Source of the DNA: Actinomycetota bacterium
GTDB lineage: Bacteria > Actinomycetota > Acidimicrobiia > Acidimicrobiales > Ilumatobacteraceae
DNA length: 64,000 nucleotides
Reading direction: 5' to 3'
Assembly: GCA_030645495.1 (NCBI GenBank)
Contig: JAUSLV010000018.1
Span: 248,001 to 312,000, forward strand
Shown here: positions 1-8,176 of the stretch, piece by piece
How positions within the stretch are numbered: position 1 is the first letter of the stretch
Layout: each line of letters begins with the position of its first letter
Notes under the pieces: generated by a model
Database searches by the model: none
What the model was told of the DNA's origin: nothing
The model's input: only the letters and a program-made list of their open reading frames with translations
Program-made: the position numbers and the translations under genes

Positions 1-590
1 GGATTCCTGCCGCCAACCTGGTGGGCGAGGTGAACGACGGGTGGCGCCTCGCCAAGGTGACACTGGGCAACGAGCGCGTCTCGCTGAGCACGGGTGGTGT
101 GCTGTGGGGCAACGGCCCCACGGGCCTCGACGTGGTCGACCTGATCCGCACCACCGGCCCGGTGACCGACCCGCACCTGCGCCAGCAGATCGCAACGGTG
201 TACACCGAACACAAGATCCTCGACCTGATCCGCCTGCGCACCTTGTCGGCGCGGCTGCAGGGCCGCCAGCCGGGGCCAGAAGCAAGCATTCGCAAGCTGC
301 TCGCCGACGAGCACGGCCAGCACGTGATGGCCCTTGCCCGCGACTGCATCGGTGCGTGGGCGCTGCTCCGGCGAACGGGCGCCGACAGCGAGGCGTCGGG
401 CGGTATCGGTGCGCTCGACGAGGGCACCGGGGTGGCCGGTTCGGCAACGTCGGGCCTGATGCACTCCGGTTGGTACGACGGGTTCATGTTCGCCCCGGCG
501 CTCACCATCGGCGGCGGCACATGGGCGGTGCAGCGCAACATCATCGGCGAACGGGTGCTGGGCCTGCCCGCCGAGCCGGCGATGAACTGA
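1..590 (+). CDS. acyl-CoA dehydrogenase, C-terminal part (5' end outside window)
   Basis: The reading frame is open from base 3 to the TGA at 588-590, so only the last ~195 residues are present. The visible part opens with the phrase N-L-V-G-E-V-N-D-G-W, typical of the middle beta-domain/C-terminal helical junction of acyl-CoA dehydrogenases. It ends with T-I-G-G-G-T-W-A-V-Q-R-N-I-I-G-E-R-V-L-G-L-P, the family's FAD/substrate-binding C-terminal signature. These FAD enzymes introduce an alpha-beta double bond into acyl-CoA and pass electrons to ETF. Substrate cannot be told from this fragment. The gene reads into larE after 19 nt. Confidence 0.9.
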   Translation, partial: IPAANLVGEVNDGWRLAKVTLGNERVSLSTGGVLWGNGPTGLDVVDLIRTTGPVTDPHLRQQIATVYTEHKILDLIRLRTLSARLQGRQPGPEASIRKLLADEHGQHVMALARDCIGAWALLRRTGADSEASGGIGALDEGTGVAGSATSGLMHSGWYDGFMFAPALTIGGGTWAVQRNIIGERVLGLPAEPAMN

Positions 591-609
591 CGGTCGGTAG
601 GGTTGCCGG

Positions 610-1401
610 GTGCTGCTCGACGCCAAACTCGCTGCGCTGGAGTCCGAACTCCGCCGCCTCGGCCGCGTCGTTGTGGCGTTCAGCGGTGGCGCCGACTCGG
701 CGTTCCTGGCAGCCGTCGCGCACCGCACGCTGGGTGCGCCGGCCGCACACGCGGTCACCGCGGTGTCGCCGTCGTTGGCCGGCGACGAAGAGGTCGATTG
801 TCGATCCTTGGCGCACGAGTGGGGCCTGCGCTGGACGCCGGTCACCACGCACGAGATGGAGCGCGCGGCCTACCGGGTCAACGACAGCGACCGCTGCTTC
901 CACTGCAAGGCCGAGCTGATGGACGTGGTGGGGCCGATCGCGGCGGCCGAGGGTGCCGTCGTCGTGCTCGGCGTGAACGTCGACGACCTCGGCGACCACC
1001 GCCCGGGCCAGAAGGCGGCGGTCGAGGCCGGCGCCGAGTTCCCCCTCGTGGCGGCCGGTTTCACCAAGGCCGATGTGCGTGCCGCCTCGCAGCAAATGGG
1101 CCTGCGCACGTTCGACAAGCCGGCGATGGCCTGCTTGGCCAGTCGCCTTCCGTACGGCACCGAGGTGTCGGTGACGCTGCTGGGCCAGGTGGAGCGCACA
1201 GAGGCCGCGTTGCGCCGCCTGGGGTTCCGCGAGCTGCGGGTGCGCCACTACGGCGAGACGGCCCGCATCGAGGTGGCGCTGGCCGACCTGCAGACCGTGC
1301 TCGACCAGCGCGACGCGGTGGTGGGGGCGGTGCGCGGCCAGGGCTACCGCTACGTGACACTCGATCTCGAAGGGTTCCGGTCGGGGAATCTCAACGGCTG
1401 A
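610..1401 (+). CDS. larE: LarE-type ATP-dependent sacrificial sulfur transferase
   Basis: 263 residues, GTG start at 610. A PP-loop pyrophosphatase motif SGGADS lies at residues 25-30, followed by D-R-C-F-H-C-K near residue 95 and P-A-M-A-C-L-A-S-R with Cys175. That Cys sits where the sacrificial cysteine (C176) of Lactiplantibacillus LarE lies, as I recall that family. LarE adenylates pyridinium-biscarboxylate and donates its Cys sulfur in making the nickel-pincer nucleotide cofactor of lactate racemase and relatives. No larA, larB or larC is in view, so the partner genes are elsewhere or the protein serves another Ni-pincer enzyme. Assignment is by motif and overall sequence character. Confidence 0.85.
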   Translation: MLLDAKLAALESELRRLGRVVVAFSGGADSAFLAAVAHRTLGAPAAHAVTAVSPSLAGDEEVDCRSLAHEWGLRWTPVTTHEMERAAYRVNDSDRCFHCKAELMDVVGPIAAAEGAVVVLGVNVDDLGDHRPGQKAAVEAGAEFPLVAAGFTKADVRAASQQMGLRTFDKPAMACLASRLPYGTEVSVTLLGQVERTEAALRRLGFRELRVRHYGETARIEVALADLQTVLDQRDAVVGAVRGQGYRYVTLDLEGFRSGNLNG

Positions 1402-1472
1402 CCGCCTAAACAGTAGCCTCTTTTCTGCGTTCGATCCGCCGATGGCATGCGGTGTTGCGTAAGGTTGCGAGC

Positions 1473-2522
1473 ATGAAGCTCTCGATGATGATCAACTACG
1501 CCGGCGGGTTCAAGGAATCGGCCCAGCGAGTGGTGGAACTGGAGAAGGCCGGGCTCGACCAGGTGTGGGTGGCCGAGGCGTACAGCTTCGATGCCATCAG
1601 CCAGGTGGGGTACCTCGCGGCGATCACCGATCGCATCGAGATCGGCACGGGAATCGTCAACGTGTACTCCCGCACGGCGGCGCTGATGGCGATGACGGCG
1701 GCCGGTTGCGACTACGTCAGCGGTGGCCGGTTCATCCTCGGCCTCGGCGCCAGCGGCCCACAGGTGATCGAAGGGTTCCATGGCGTGCCCTACGAGAAGC
1801 CGATGGTGCGGATCAAGGAGTACATCGAGGCCTGCCGCATGATCTGGAAGCGCGAGGTGTTCAACTACCAGGGCCAGACCGTGCAAGCGCCGCTGCCCGA
1901 GGGCCAGGGCACCGGCATGGGCAAGGCGCTGAAGCTGATCAACCACCCCGTGCGCGCCGAGATCCCGATCTGGTGGGCCAGCCTCAAGGACAAGAGCGTC
2001 GAGGCCACGGCCGAGCTGGCCGACGGCTGGTTGCCGATCATGTTCGTGCCCGAGAAGTACCACAGTGTGTGGGGCCCGCAGCTGAAGGCCGGCCTGGCCA
2101 AGCGCTCGCCCGATCGCAAGCGGCTCGACATCGCGGCCGGCGGAATGCTGGCGATCGACGAGAAGCTGGTGGGCGACGAGCAGACCAAGCTGCTCGACCT
2201 CGCCCGACCGAACATGGCGCTGTACGTCGGCGGCATGGGTGCCCGTGGCAAGAACTTCTACAACGACATCGCTCGCGCCTACGGCTACGAGGCGGAGGCC
2301 GTCGCGGTGCAAGACCTGTACCTCGACGGCAAGAAGGACGAAGCCGCGGCGGCCCTGCCGGGCGAGTGGCTCGAGCTCTCCAACCTGGTGGGGCCGCGCA
2401 GCTACGTGAAGGAGCGCATCGCCGCCTTCAAGGAGGCCGGCGTCACCGTGCTGTCGGTGAACCCGGTCGGCCCCGATCCCGTCGGCCAGATCGAGCTGCT
2501 GCGCAGCCTCGTCGACGGCTGA
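1473..2522 (+). CDS. LLM-class flavin/F420-dependent oxidoreductase
   Basis: 349 residues starting at ATG 1473 (M-K-L-S-M-M-I-N-Y), preferred over an upstream in-frame start at 1452 because family members begin just before this beta strand. The bacterial-luciferase-like TIM barrel is recognisable from E-A-Y-S-F-D, the I-G-T-G-I-V-N-V-Y-S-R-T segment and F-I-L-G-L-G-A-S-G-P-Q-V-I-E-G, which resemble actinobacterial F420-dependent LLM proteins. Such enzymes use F420 or FMN for hydride transfer. The substrate is unknown. A coenzyme F420 synthesis gene at about 23.5 kb supports F420 use by this organism. Confidence 0.85.
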   Translation: MKLSMMINYAGGFKESAQRVVELEKAGLDQVWVAEAYSFDAISQVGYLAAITDRIEIGTGIVNVYSRTAALMAMTAAGCDYVSGGRFILGLGASGPQVIEGFHGVPYEKPMVRIKEYIEACRMIWKREVFNYQGQTVQAPLPEGQGTGMGKALKLINHPVRAEIPIWWASLKDKSVEATAELADGWLPIMFVPEKYHSVWGPQLKAGLAKRSPDRKRLDIAAGGMLAIDEKLVGDEQTKLLDLARPNMALYVGGMGARGKNFYNDIARAYGYEAEAVAVQDLYLDGKKDEAAAALPGEWLELSNLVGPRSYVKERIAAFKEAGVTVLSVNPVGPDPVGQIELLRSLVDG

Positions 2523-2534
2523 GGCCCCTCGGCG

Positions 2535-3629
2535 TCAGACCACCTGCATCGACCACAACCGGATCGGCTGCGGGAAACCCTTCAACACGCGGCGCCCCGC
2601 CGGCTCGAACGCCAGCGCACGGGCGCTGCTCGCGACCGACTCGTTCACCAACAGTTCGCCGGGTACGGCGATTTCGGCGATCCGCGAGGCGAGGTTGACG
2701 ATCTCGCCGTACACGTCGCCACCGCTGGCCAGCACCTGGCCATGGGCGATGCCACCGCGGGCGTTCGAGGCCCACTCGCCGGCCCTGTCGATCAGGGATC
2801 GCGCGATCGCACACGCGGCGATCGGTTCGACCGTGGTGAACATCACTTCGTCGCCGATCTGCTTGATCATCCGCCCGCCGTGCTCACTGATGAGATCCGT
2901 GGCGGTGGACTCGAACGCCATCACCAGCTGCAACAGTTCGCCGGGAGACAGCTCGCCCGACCTGGCGGTGAACCCGTTGAGGTCGACGAAGGCGATGGTC
3001 AGCGGCACGGTGGCGTAGTCATGGGTGCCGGCCCGAGCCTGACGGTTCATCTGCGTGGACAGCTCGAGATGCAAACGGAACATCGGGTCGAACAACCCGG
3101 TCGCGCTGTGGGCCAGTTCGATGCCGGCCAGGTTGGCCTTCGCCTTGTCGAGTTCGCTGCTCTCGTGCAGCATCGGCGCCTCCACGTCGCGGAGGAACAT
3201 CTCGCTCGCGGCCTCAGCGATGCGGCGCAGCGACGTGCCGATGACGCGGTTGAAATGCACTAGTTCGTCGGTGCTGAAGAACGCGTTGGCCGCCTTGAAC
3301 GTGCGGAACATGACGAGGTCGGCCTCGACGTACAACGGGACGTCCGCGGTGACATCGGGAAAGCCGCCGCTGCGCCGCAACTCGACCATCTGCTCGAGGC
3401 TGAGTCCGGAGGCCTCGGCCACCTCGGCGATCGTCAACCGGCGCCCGGGTCGCAGGCTGAGGTCGCCGACCAGTGAGTTGAGCTGACCTTCTGCACACGC
3501 CTGCACCATCCGCTCGGTCGGCACGTCGTGCGCAGCGATCCAGTGCAGCAGTTCGAGCCGTTCGCCGGCGTTGTCCGCGGCGGGGTCGTAGATCCCGGCG
3601 GCGATCCACTCCTCCACGAGTTCGGTCAC
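2535..3629 (-). CDS. class III adenylate cyclase with Rv1264-like N-terminal regulatory domain
   Basis: 364 residues from a GTG at 3629 (V-T-E-L-V-E-E-W). The frame stays open upstream, but that part overlaps the SDR gene and reads as non-protein-like. The N-terminal ~180 residues include a helix-turn-helix-like stretch L-T-I-A-E-V-A-E-A-S-G-L and resemble the pH-sensing regulatory domain of mycobacterial Rv1264-type cyclases. The C-terminal ~180 residues carry the cyclase core: F-V-D-L-N-G-F-T (metal Asp), K-Q-I-G-D-E-V (Lys and second Asp) and Y-G-E-I-V-N-L-A-S-R (Asn and Arg of the transition state). All key residues look present, so activity (ATP to cAMP) is expected. No membrane segment is evident. 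The gene diverges from the SDR gene with only 34 nt between starts. Confidence 0.85.
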   Translation of the reverse strand: MTELVEEWIAAGIYDPAADNAGERLELLHWIAAHDVPTERMVQACAEGQLNSLVGDLSLRPGRRLTIAEVAEASGLSLEQMVELRRSGGFPDVTADVPLYVEADLVMFRTFKAANAFFSTDELVHFNRVIGTSLRRIAEAASEMFLRDVEAPMLHESSELDKAKANLAGIELAHSATGLFDPMFRLHLELSTQMNRQARAGTHDYATVPLTIAFVDLNGFTARSGELSPGELLQLVMAFESTATDLISEHGGRMIKQIGDEVMFTTVEPIAACAIARSLIDRAGEWASNARGGIAHGQVLASGGDVYGEIVNLASRIAEIAVPGELLVNESVASSARALAFEPAGRRVLKGFPQPIRLWSMQVV

Positions 3630-3663
3630 GATCCGAACCCTAGCGACGGGTACGGTGCCCGAC

Positions 3664-4506
3664 ATGCCGACCACTCTCGACGCCCCGCTGAACGTCCTGA
3701 TCACCGGGTGCAGCAGCGGGTTCGGCGAACTTGCCGCGCTCACGTTCGCCGACCACGGGCACCGCGTGTTCGCCACGATGCGCACACCGGGCAAGTCCGC
3801 CGCGCTGAACTCACGCCCCGACATCGCCCAACTCGCGCTCGATGTGTGCGACACCGCGAGTGTCGAGGCCGCCGTCGGCCAGGCCATCACCGAGGCCGGT
3901 CGGCTGCACGTGGTGGTCAACAACGCCGGCATCGAGCTGTTCGGGGCGGTGCACCTCGTCAGCGACGATGAGGTGCTGCAACAGATGAACACGAACGTGC
4001 TGGGCGTGGTGCGCGTAGCGAGGGCGGTGGTGCCGCACCTGATCGCCAATGGCGGAGGGTCGTTCGTGAACGTCGGCTCGATCGCCGGACTCGTGGGCAC
4101 GCCGTACGGCGGCATCTACGCGGCGAGTAAACACGCTGTCGAGGCGATCACCGAAGCGATGCACTTCGAGTTGTCGCACCTGGGCATTCGAGTGTGCGTG
4201 GTCGAGCCGGGCCAGTTCGCGACGAACCTCGGCGACAACGGCTTGCATGCTGCGGCGATGGCCCCCGACAGCGCGGAGGCGGTGCGGCGCGAACGGTTCC
4301 GGCTGGCGCAGCGCAGCCTCGTGAACGGGCAGCCGGCGAACCCCCAACAAGTGGCCGACGCGATCTATCGAGCGGCCACTGCACGCCCGGGGAAGCTCCG
4401 CCACCTCGTCGGCGGCGACGCAGAACTGATCGCCGTGACGAAAGCGTCGATGTCGTTCGAGGACTTCGACGTCACGATGCGCTCGGCGCTCGACTTCCAC
4501 GACTGA
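3664..4506 (+). CDS. SDR-family oxidoreductase
   Basis: 280 residues from ATG 3664; a GTG nine bases earlier is the alternative. Rossmann motif T-G-C-S-S-G-F-G-E lies near residue 14, N-N-A-G-I near residue 84, and the catalytic Ser...Tyr-x-x-x-Lys set is V-G-S-I-A-G...Y-A-A-S-K. This is a classical short-chain dehydrogenase/reductase, NAD(P)-dependent, of unknown substrate. P-G-Q-F-A-T after the active site is a normal SDR feature. It diverges from the adenylate cyclase and is followed 88 nt later by the ABC transporter operon. Confidence 0.88.
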   Translation: MPTTLDAPLNVLITGCSSGFGELAALTFADHGHRVFATMRTPGKSAALNSRPDIAQLALDVCDTASVEAAVGQAITEAGRLHVVVNNAGIELFGAVHLVSDDEVLQQMNTNVLGVVRVARAVVPHLIANGGGSFVNVGSIAGLVGTPYGGIYAASKHAVEAITEAMHFELSHLGIRVCVVEPGQFATNLGDNGLHAAAMAPDSAEAVRRERFRLAQRSLVNGQPANPQQVADAIYRAATARPGKLRHLVGGDAELIAVTKASMSFEDFDVTMRSALDFHD

Positions 4507-4594
4507 TGACAAGTTCGTGCGCTCGACTCGTCGACGCGAGCCCCCCGAAGCGCTACGGTGTGCGCACTCATCGTTGGGGGAGGGGTATTCCGGC

Positions 4595-5356
4595 GTGACG
4601 CTGCTCGACGTACAGAACGTGACGGTCAACTTCGGTGGCATCGTCGCGCTCAATGGACTGTCGTTCTCGATCGAGGAGGGCCACATCTGTGGGCTCATCG
4701 GTCCGAACGGCGCCGGCAAGACCACGATGTTCAACGTGGTCAGCCGCATCTACCAGCCCACCTCAGGGTCGGTGCTCTACCGGGGGACCGAACTGCTGTC
4801 CGTGCCGGCGCATGGCATTGCCCGTCTCGGCATCGCCCGCACGTTCCAGAACCTCGCGTTGTTCCCCACGATGTCGTTGTTGGAGAACGTGATGGTGGGT
4901 GCCCACAGTCAGGGCCGCATCGGGTTCGGGCGAGCGATCTCACGCATCGGTGCTGCCGCCGACAACCGGCGTACGCGCGATTTCGCCGGCGACCTGCTCA
5001 CGCAGCTGGGTCTTGGTGCGCTCGCGTTCCGCCCTGCGGCCGGCCTGCCGTTCGGCACGCTGAAGCGGTTGGAGATCGCTCGCGCGCTTGCCTCGCGACC
5101 CAACCTGTTGCTGATGGACGAGCCGGCTGCCGGCCTGCCGCACGGCGAGGTCGACGAACTGGGTCTCACCATCCAGGGGATCCGCGATCAGTTCCAGCTC
5201 ACCGTGCTGCTGGTCGAGCACCACATGTCGATGGTGATGTCGATCAGCGACCGCGTGGTGGCCATGGAGTTCGGTCGCAAGATCGCCGACGGCACACCTG
5301 CCGAGGTGCAGGCCGACGAGGCCGTCATCGAGTCCTATCTCGGGAGCCCCACATGA
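4595..5356 (+). CDS. livG: ABC transporter ATP-binding protein, LivG type
   Basis: 253 residues from GTG 4595, chosen because the purine-rich GGGGGAGGGG lies 8-10 nt upstream; the longer frame from 4517 has no support. Walker A is G-P-N-G-A-G-K-T (about residues 36-43). The signature loop is the LivG-style F-G-T-L-K-R-L-E-I-A-R, and Walker B is L-L-L-M-D-E-P-A-A-G-L, with the switch His in V-E-H-H-M. It is the first gene of a five-gene operon for a hydrophobic-amino-acid-type (HAAT) ABC importer. It ends with an ATGA overlap onto livF. The solute could be a branched-chain amino acid, an amide or urea. Confidence 0.9.
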   Translation: MTLLDVQNVTVNFGGIVALNGLSFSIEEGHICGLIGPNGAGKTTMFNVVSRIYQPTSGSVLYRGTELLSVPAHGIARLGIARTFQNLALFPTMSLLENVMVGAHSQGRIGFGRAISRIGAAADNRRTRDFAGDLLTQLGLGALAFRPAAGLPFGTLKRLEIARALASRPNLLLMDEPAAGLPHGEVDELGLTIQGIRDQFQLTVLLVEHHMSMVMSISDRVVAMEFGRKIADGTPAEVQADEAVIESYLGSPT

Positions 5357-6066
5357 CGCTGTTACGAACCCAGGGCTTGACGGCCGGCTACGGCCCGCTC
5401 ACCGTGCTGGAGGGCATCGACATCGAGGTCAACGAGGGTGAGATCGTGGTGATGCTGGGTGCCAACGGTGCCGGCAAGACCACCACCATGCGCGCCATCA
5501 GCGGTGTGATGCCCCGCCAAGGGATCATCGAGTACGAGGGTCGCGCGATCCAGAAGGCCAGCCCCGACGCCATCGTGCGCGGCGGCATCGCCCAGGTGCC
5601 CCAAGGCCGTGGCACGTTCCCCGAGCTGTCGGTGGCCGACAACATGCGCGCCGGCGCCTACGTGCGGCGCGACAGCGCAGCGTCGGTGCAGGCGGATCTC
5701 GAGAAGTGGTTCGAGGTGTTCCCCCGCCTGGCCGAGCGCCACGCGCAGCGTGCCGGCAGCCTCAGCGGTGGCGAGCAGCAGATGTTGGCCATCGCCCGTG
5801 CCCTGATGAGCCGCCCGAAGCTGCTGCTGTGCGACGAGCCGAGCATGGGCCTGGCCCCGCTGATCACGCAAGAGCTGTTCCACGTGATCGAGCGGCTGAA
5901 CCGCGACGAAGGCCTGTCGGTGCTGTTGGTCGAGCAGAACGCGAACCTGGCGATGCACATGGCCAGCCGTGTCTACCTGCTCGAAACCGGGCGCATCGTG
6001 GCCAGCGGCAGCGCTGCCGAACTCGGCGCCGACGACACCATCCGCAAGGCATACCTGGGGTTCTGA
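5353..6066 (+). CDS. livF: ABC transporter ATP-binding protein, LivF type
   Basis: 237 residues; ATG 5353 overlaps the livG stop (ATGA), so the two are probably translationally coupled. Walker A is G-A-N-G-A-G-K-T, signature L-S-G-G-E-Q-Q-M-L, Walker B L-L-L-C-D-E-P-S-M-G-L, and the switch region is L-V-E-Q-N-A-N. The combination Q-G-R-G-T-F-P-E-L-S-V-A-D-N is characteristic of LivF. It should pair with LivG as the cytoplasmic ATPase heterodimer. The stop overlaps the next start (TGATG). Confidence 0.92.
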   Translation: MTLLRTQGLTAGYGPLTVLEGIDIEVNEGEIVVMLGANGAGKTTTMRAISGVMPRQGIIEYEGRAIQKASPDAIVRGGIAQVPQGRGTFPELSVADNMRAGAYVRRDSAASVQADLEKWFEVFPRLAERHAQRAGSLSGGEQQMLAIARALMSRPKLLLCDEPSMGLAPLITQELFHVIERLNRDEGLSVLLVEQNANLAMHMASRVYLLETGRIVASGSAAELGADDTIRKAYLGF

Positions 6067-6992
6067 TGGCACTTTTCCTGCAACGACTTGTGGACGGCCT
6101 CGCCGAGGGCAGCATCTACGCGCTGCTCGCGTTGGGCCTCGTGATCATCTATCGCGGCACTGGCCACCTCAACTTCGCCCAAGGCGAGATGGCGCTGTTC
6201 AGCACGTACACCGTCTACCAGTTCGGCGAGTGGGGCGTGCCGATCGGTATCGCGGTGCTGCTGGGCATGTGCGTGGGCTTCGTGCTCGGCGCCGCCACCG
6301 AGGTGGTGCTGGTGCGCCCGATCAGCAAGAAGTCGCCGTTCGCGGTGTTCATCGTCACGATCGGCATGTTCCAATTGCTCAACTGGCTCGACGGCGCGAT
6401 CTGGGGCGGCCAGCAGCTGCCCAGCACGGCGATGGGTAGCAAGCAGGTGAAGTTCCCCAGCCTGTTCCCCAGCAACCCCGACGACTACTTCACGGTGTTC
6501 GGTGCGGCGATCACCTGGCGCTCGTTCTGCATCCTCGCGCTCGTGCTGGTCATCGGCGCGGTGCTGTACCTGCTGTTCAACTACACCAAGCTCGGCCTGG
6601 CGATGCGGGCGGTGGCCTCCAACTCCGAGAGCGCCAAGCTGGTGGGCATTCGCACCAGCACGGTGTTGATGTTCAGCTGGGGCATTGCGGCGGCGATCGG
6701 TGCGCTCGGTGGCGTGGTGTTCGCCGGTCTCACCACCAACGTCAACCAGAGCCTGATGTTCCAGGTGTTCATCTACGCCTCTGCCGCGGCCACGCTCGGC
6801 GGGTTCGACAGCCCCGGTGGCGCAGTCGTGGGCGGCTTGTCGATCGGGGTCATCCAGAACCTCGCGGCGGGCTACGCCGACGAGTGGGTGGGCCAGGAGA
6901 TGAAAGTGGGTGTGGCGTTCCTCGTGATCCTCGCCGTCCTGCTGCTACGACCGTCAGGCCTGTTCGGCACGTCGAAGGTGGAGCGGGTATGA
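6066..6992 (+). CDS. livH: branched-chain amino acid-type ABC permease, LivH
   Basis: 308 residues, about eight membrane segments. The opening L-V-D-G-L-A-E-G-S-I-Y-A-L-L-A-L-G-L-V-I-I-Y-R-G-T-G-H-L-N-F-A-Q-G-E, here split by its two signature parts G-S-I-Y-A-L and L-N-F-A-Q-G-E, is diagnostic of LivH permeases. The G-L-A-M-R-A-V-A-S-N segment is the cytoplasmic coupling helix. ATG overlaps the livF stop, and the last codons overlap the livM start at 6989. It forms half of the membrane channel of the HAAT importer. Confidence 0.92.
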   Translation: MALFLQRLVDGLAEGSIYALLALGLVIIYRGTGHLNFAQGEMALFSTYTVYQFGEWGVPIGIAVLLGMCVGFVLGAATEVVLVRPISKKSPFAVFIVTIGMFQLLNWLDGAIWGGQQLPSTAMGSKQVKFPSLFPSNPDDYFTVFGAAITWRSFCILALVLVIGAVLYLLFNYTKLGLAMRAVASNSESAKLVGIRTSTVLMFSWGIAAAIGALGGVVFAGLTTNVNQSLMFQVFIYASAAATLGGFDSPGGAVVGGLSIGVIQNLAAGYADEWVGQEMKVGVAFLVILAVLLLRPSGLFGTSKVERV

Positions 6993-8137
6993 GCGCGCGG
7001 ATCATCATCAAGTCGGGTGGCCGGGCCAGCTGGGCGATCCGTGCCGCCGCCGCTGCGGCCGTCGTGGCGCTGCTGCTCTGGATCCCAACCCGCGGCAGCG
7101 ACAGCCTGATCGACACCTGCACCACCGCGGCGATGCTGATGGCGGCGGCGATGTCGCTGAACCTGCTGTTGGGCTACACCGGCCAGATCTCGCTGGGCCA
7201 CTCGGCGTTCTTCGGCATCGGGGTGTACACCACGGCCATCGCCGTCACCCGCTGGGGCTGGAGCCCGTTCGTGACGTTGCCGGTGGCGTTCGCCGTCGCC
7301 TTCGTCGTCGGCCTGCTGGTGTCGTTGCCGGCGCTGCGCATCAAGGGTGTGTACCTCGCGCTGGTCACGCTGGCGCTCGGGTTGGTGTTCCCCGCGTTCA
7401 TCAAGTGGCCGAAGATCGAGTGGCTCACCAACGGCTCCCGTGGTCTCGACCAGACCGGCTTCAAGTTCAGCAAGGACAACCCCACGTACGAGCTGTTCGG
7501 CTGGAACCCGTGGGGCAACCTGCGCGGTCAGAACGTGAAGCCGTTCTACTTCTGGGTCGGCGTGCTGATGGTGGTGTTCGTGTACCTCGTGTGCCGTGGG
7601 GTGGTGAAGAGCCGGGTGGGCCGATCGCTGGTGGCCATCCGCGACAACAGCACGGCCGCCGCGGTGATGGGCGTCAACCTCGCCGTCACCAAGGGCATCG
7701 TGTTCGGGCTGTCGGCGGCGATGTGTGCGCTCCCCGGCTCGCTGTCGGCCATTCGTACCGGCACGGTCACCCCTGATTCGGCGCTGCTCACCGTGGCCGG
7801 CTCGATCACGTTCCTCGTGATCATGGTCGTCGGCGGCTCCGGGTCGTTGTGGGGGCCGGTGATGGGTGCGATCGTGTACCAGTTCATCATCGAGCGCACG
7901 GGCGACTGGAGCGACCCCGACAAGATTCCGGGGGCCGTGCGGCCGTTGTTCAGCTGGTCGGATGTCGCTCCGGGTGGCGGGATCTTCGCCATGGCACTGA
8001 TCCTGCTGATGTTCTTCGCGCCGTTCGGCATCGTCGGCCTGTGGCACAAGCTGGTCGCCAAGGTCGTCACCGTGGTGCCCAAGCCCGCCGGGACGACTAG
8101 CCTCGTGCGCGAGGAAACCGCACCAGCGGAGTCCTGA
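6989..8137 (+). CDS. livM: branched-chain amino acid-type ABC permease, LivM
   Basis: 382 residues beginning at the ATG of an ATGA overlap with livH. Several hydrophobic segments are visible, with the LivM signature L-G-Y-T-G-Q-I-S-L-G-H-S-A-F-F-G-I-G near residue 60, and the conserved G-R-S-L-V-A-I-R-D-N coupling region with G-V-N-L-A-V-T-K after it. A ~40-residue periplasmic/loop insertion (around N-P-T-Y-E-L-F-G-W-N-P-W) is longer than in enterobacterial LivM. It is the partner permease of LivH. 39 nt separate it from the binding-protein gene. Confidence 0.92.
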   Translation: MSARIIIKSGGRASWAIRAAAAAAVVALLLWIPTRGSDSLIDTCTTAAMLMAAAMSLNLLLGYTGQISLGHSAFFGIGVYTTAIAVTRWGWSPFVTLPVAFAVAFVVGLLVSLPALRIKGVYLALVTLALGLVFPAFIKWPKIEWLTNGSRGLDQTGFKFSKDNPTYELFGWNPWGNLRGQNVKPFYFWVGVLMVVFVYLVCRGVVKSRVGRSLVAIRDNSTAAAVMGVNLAVTKGIVFGLSAAMCALPGSLSAIRTGTVTPDSALLTVAGSITFLVIMVVGGSGSLWGPVMGAIVYQFIIERTGDWSDPDKIPGAVRPLFSWSDVAPGGGIFAMALILLMFFAPFGIVGLWHKLVAKVVTVVPKPAGTTSLVREETAPAES

Positions 8138-8176
8138 CCGGAACATACCGAACCGGCACATCCAAGGGGGAAATGC

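Noticed and set aside
6872-8161. 429-codon minus-strand frame antisense to livM
   Set aside because: Low-complexity R/H/D/G composition, and livM on the other strand is unmistakable.
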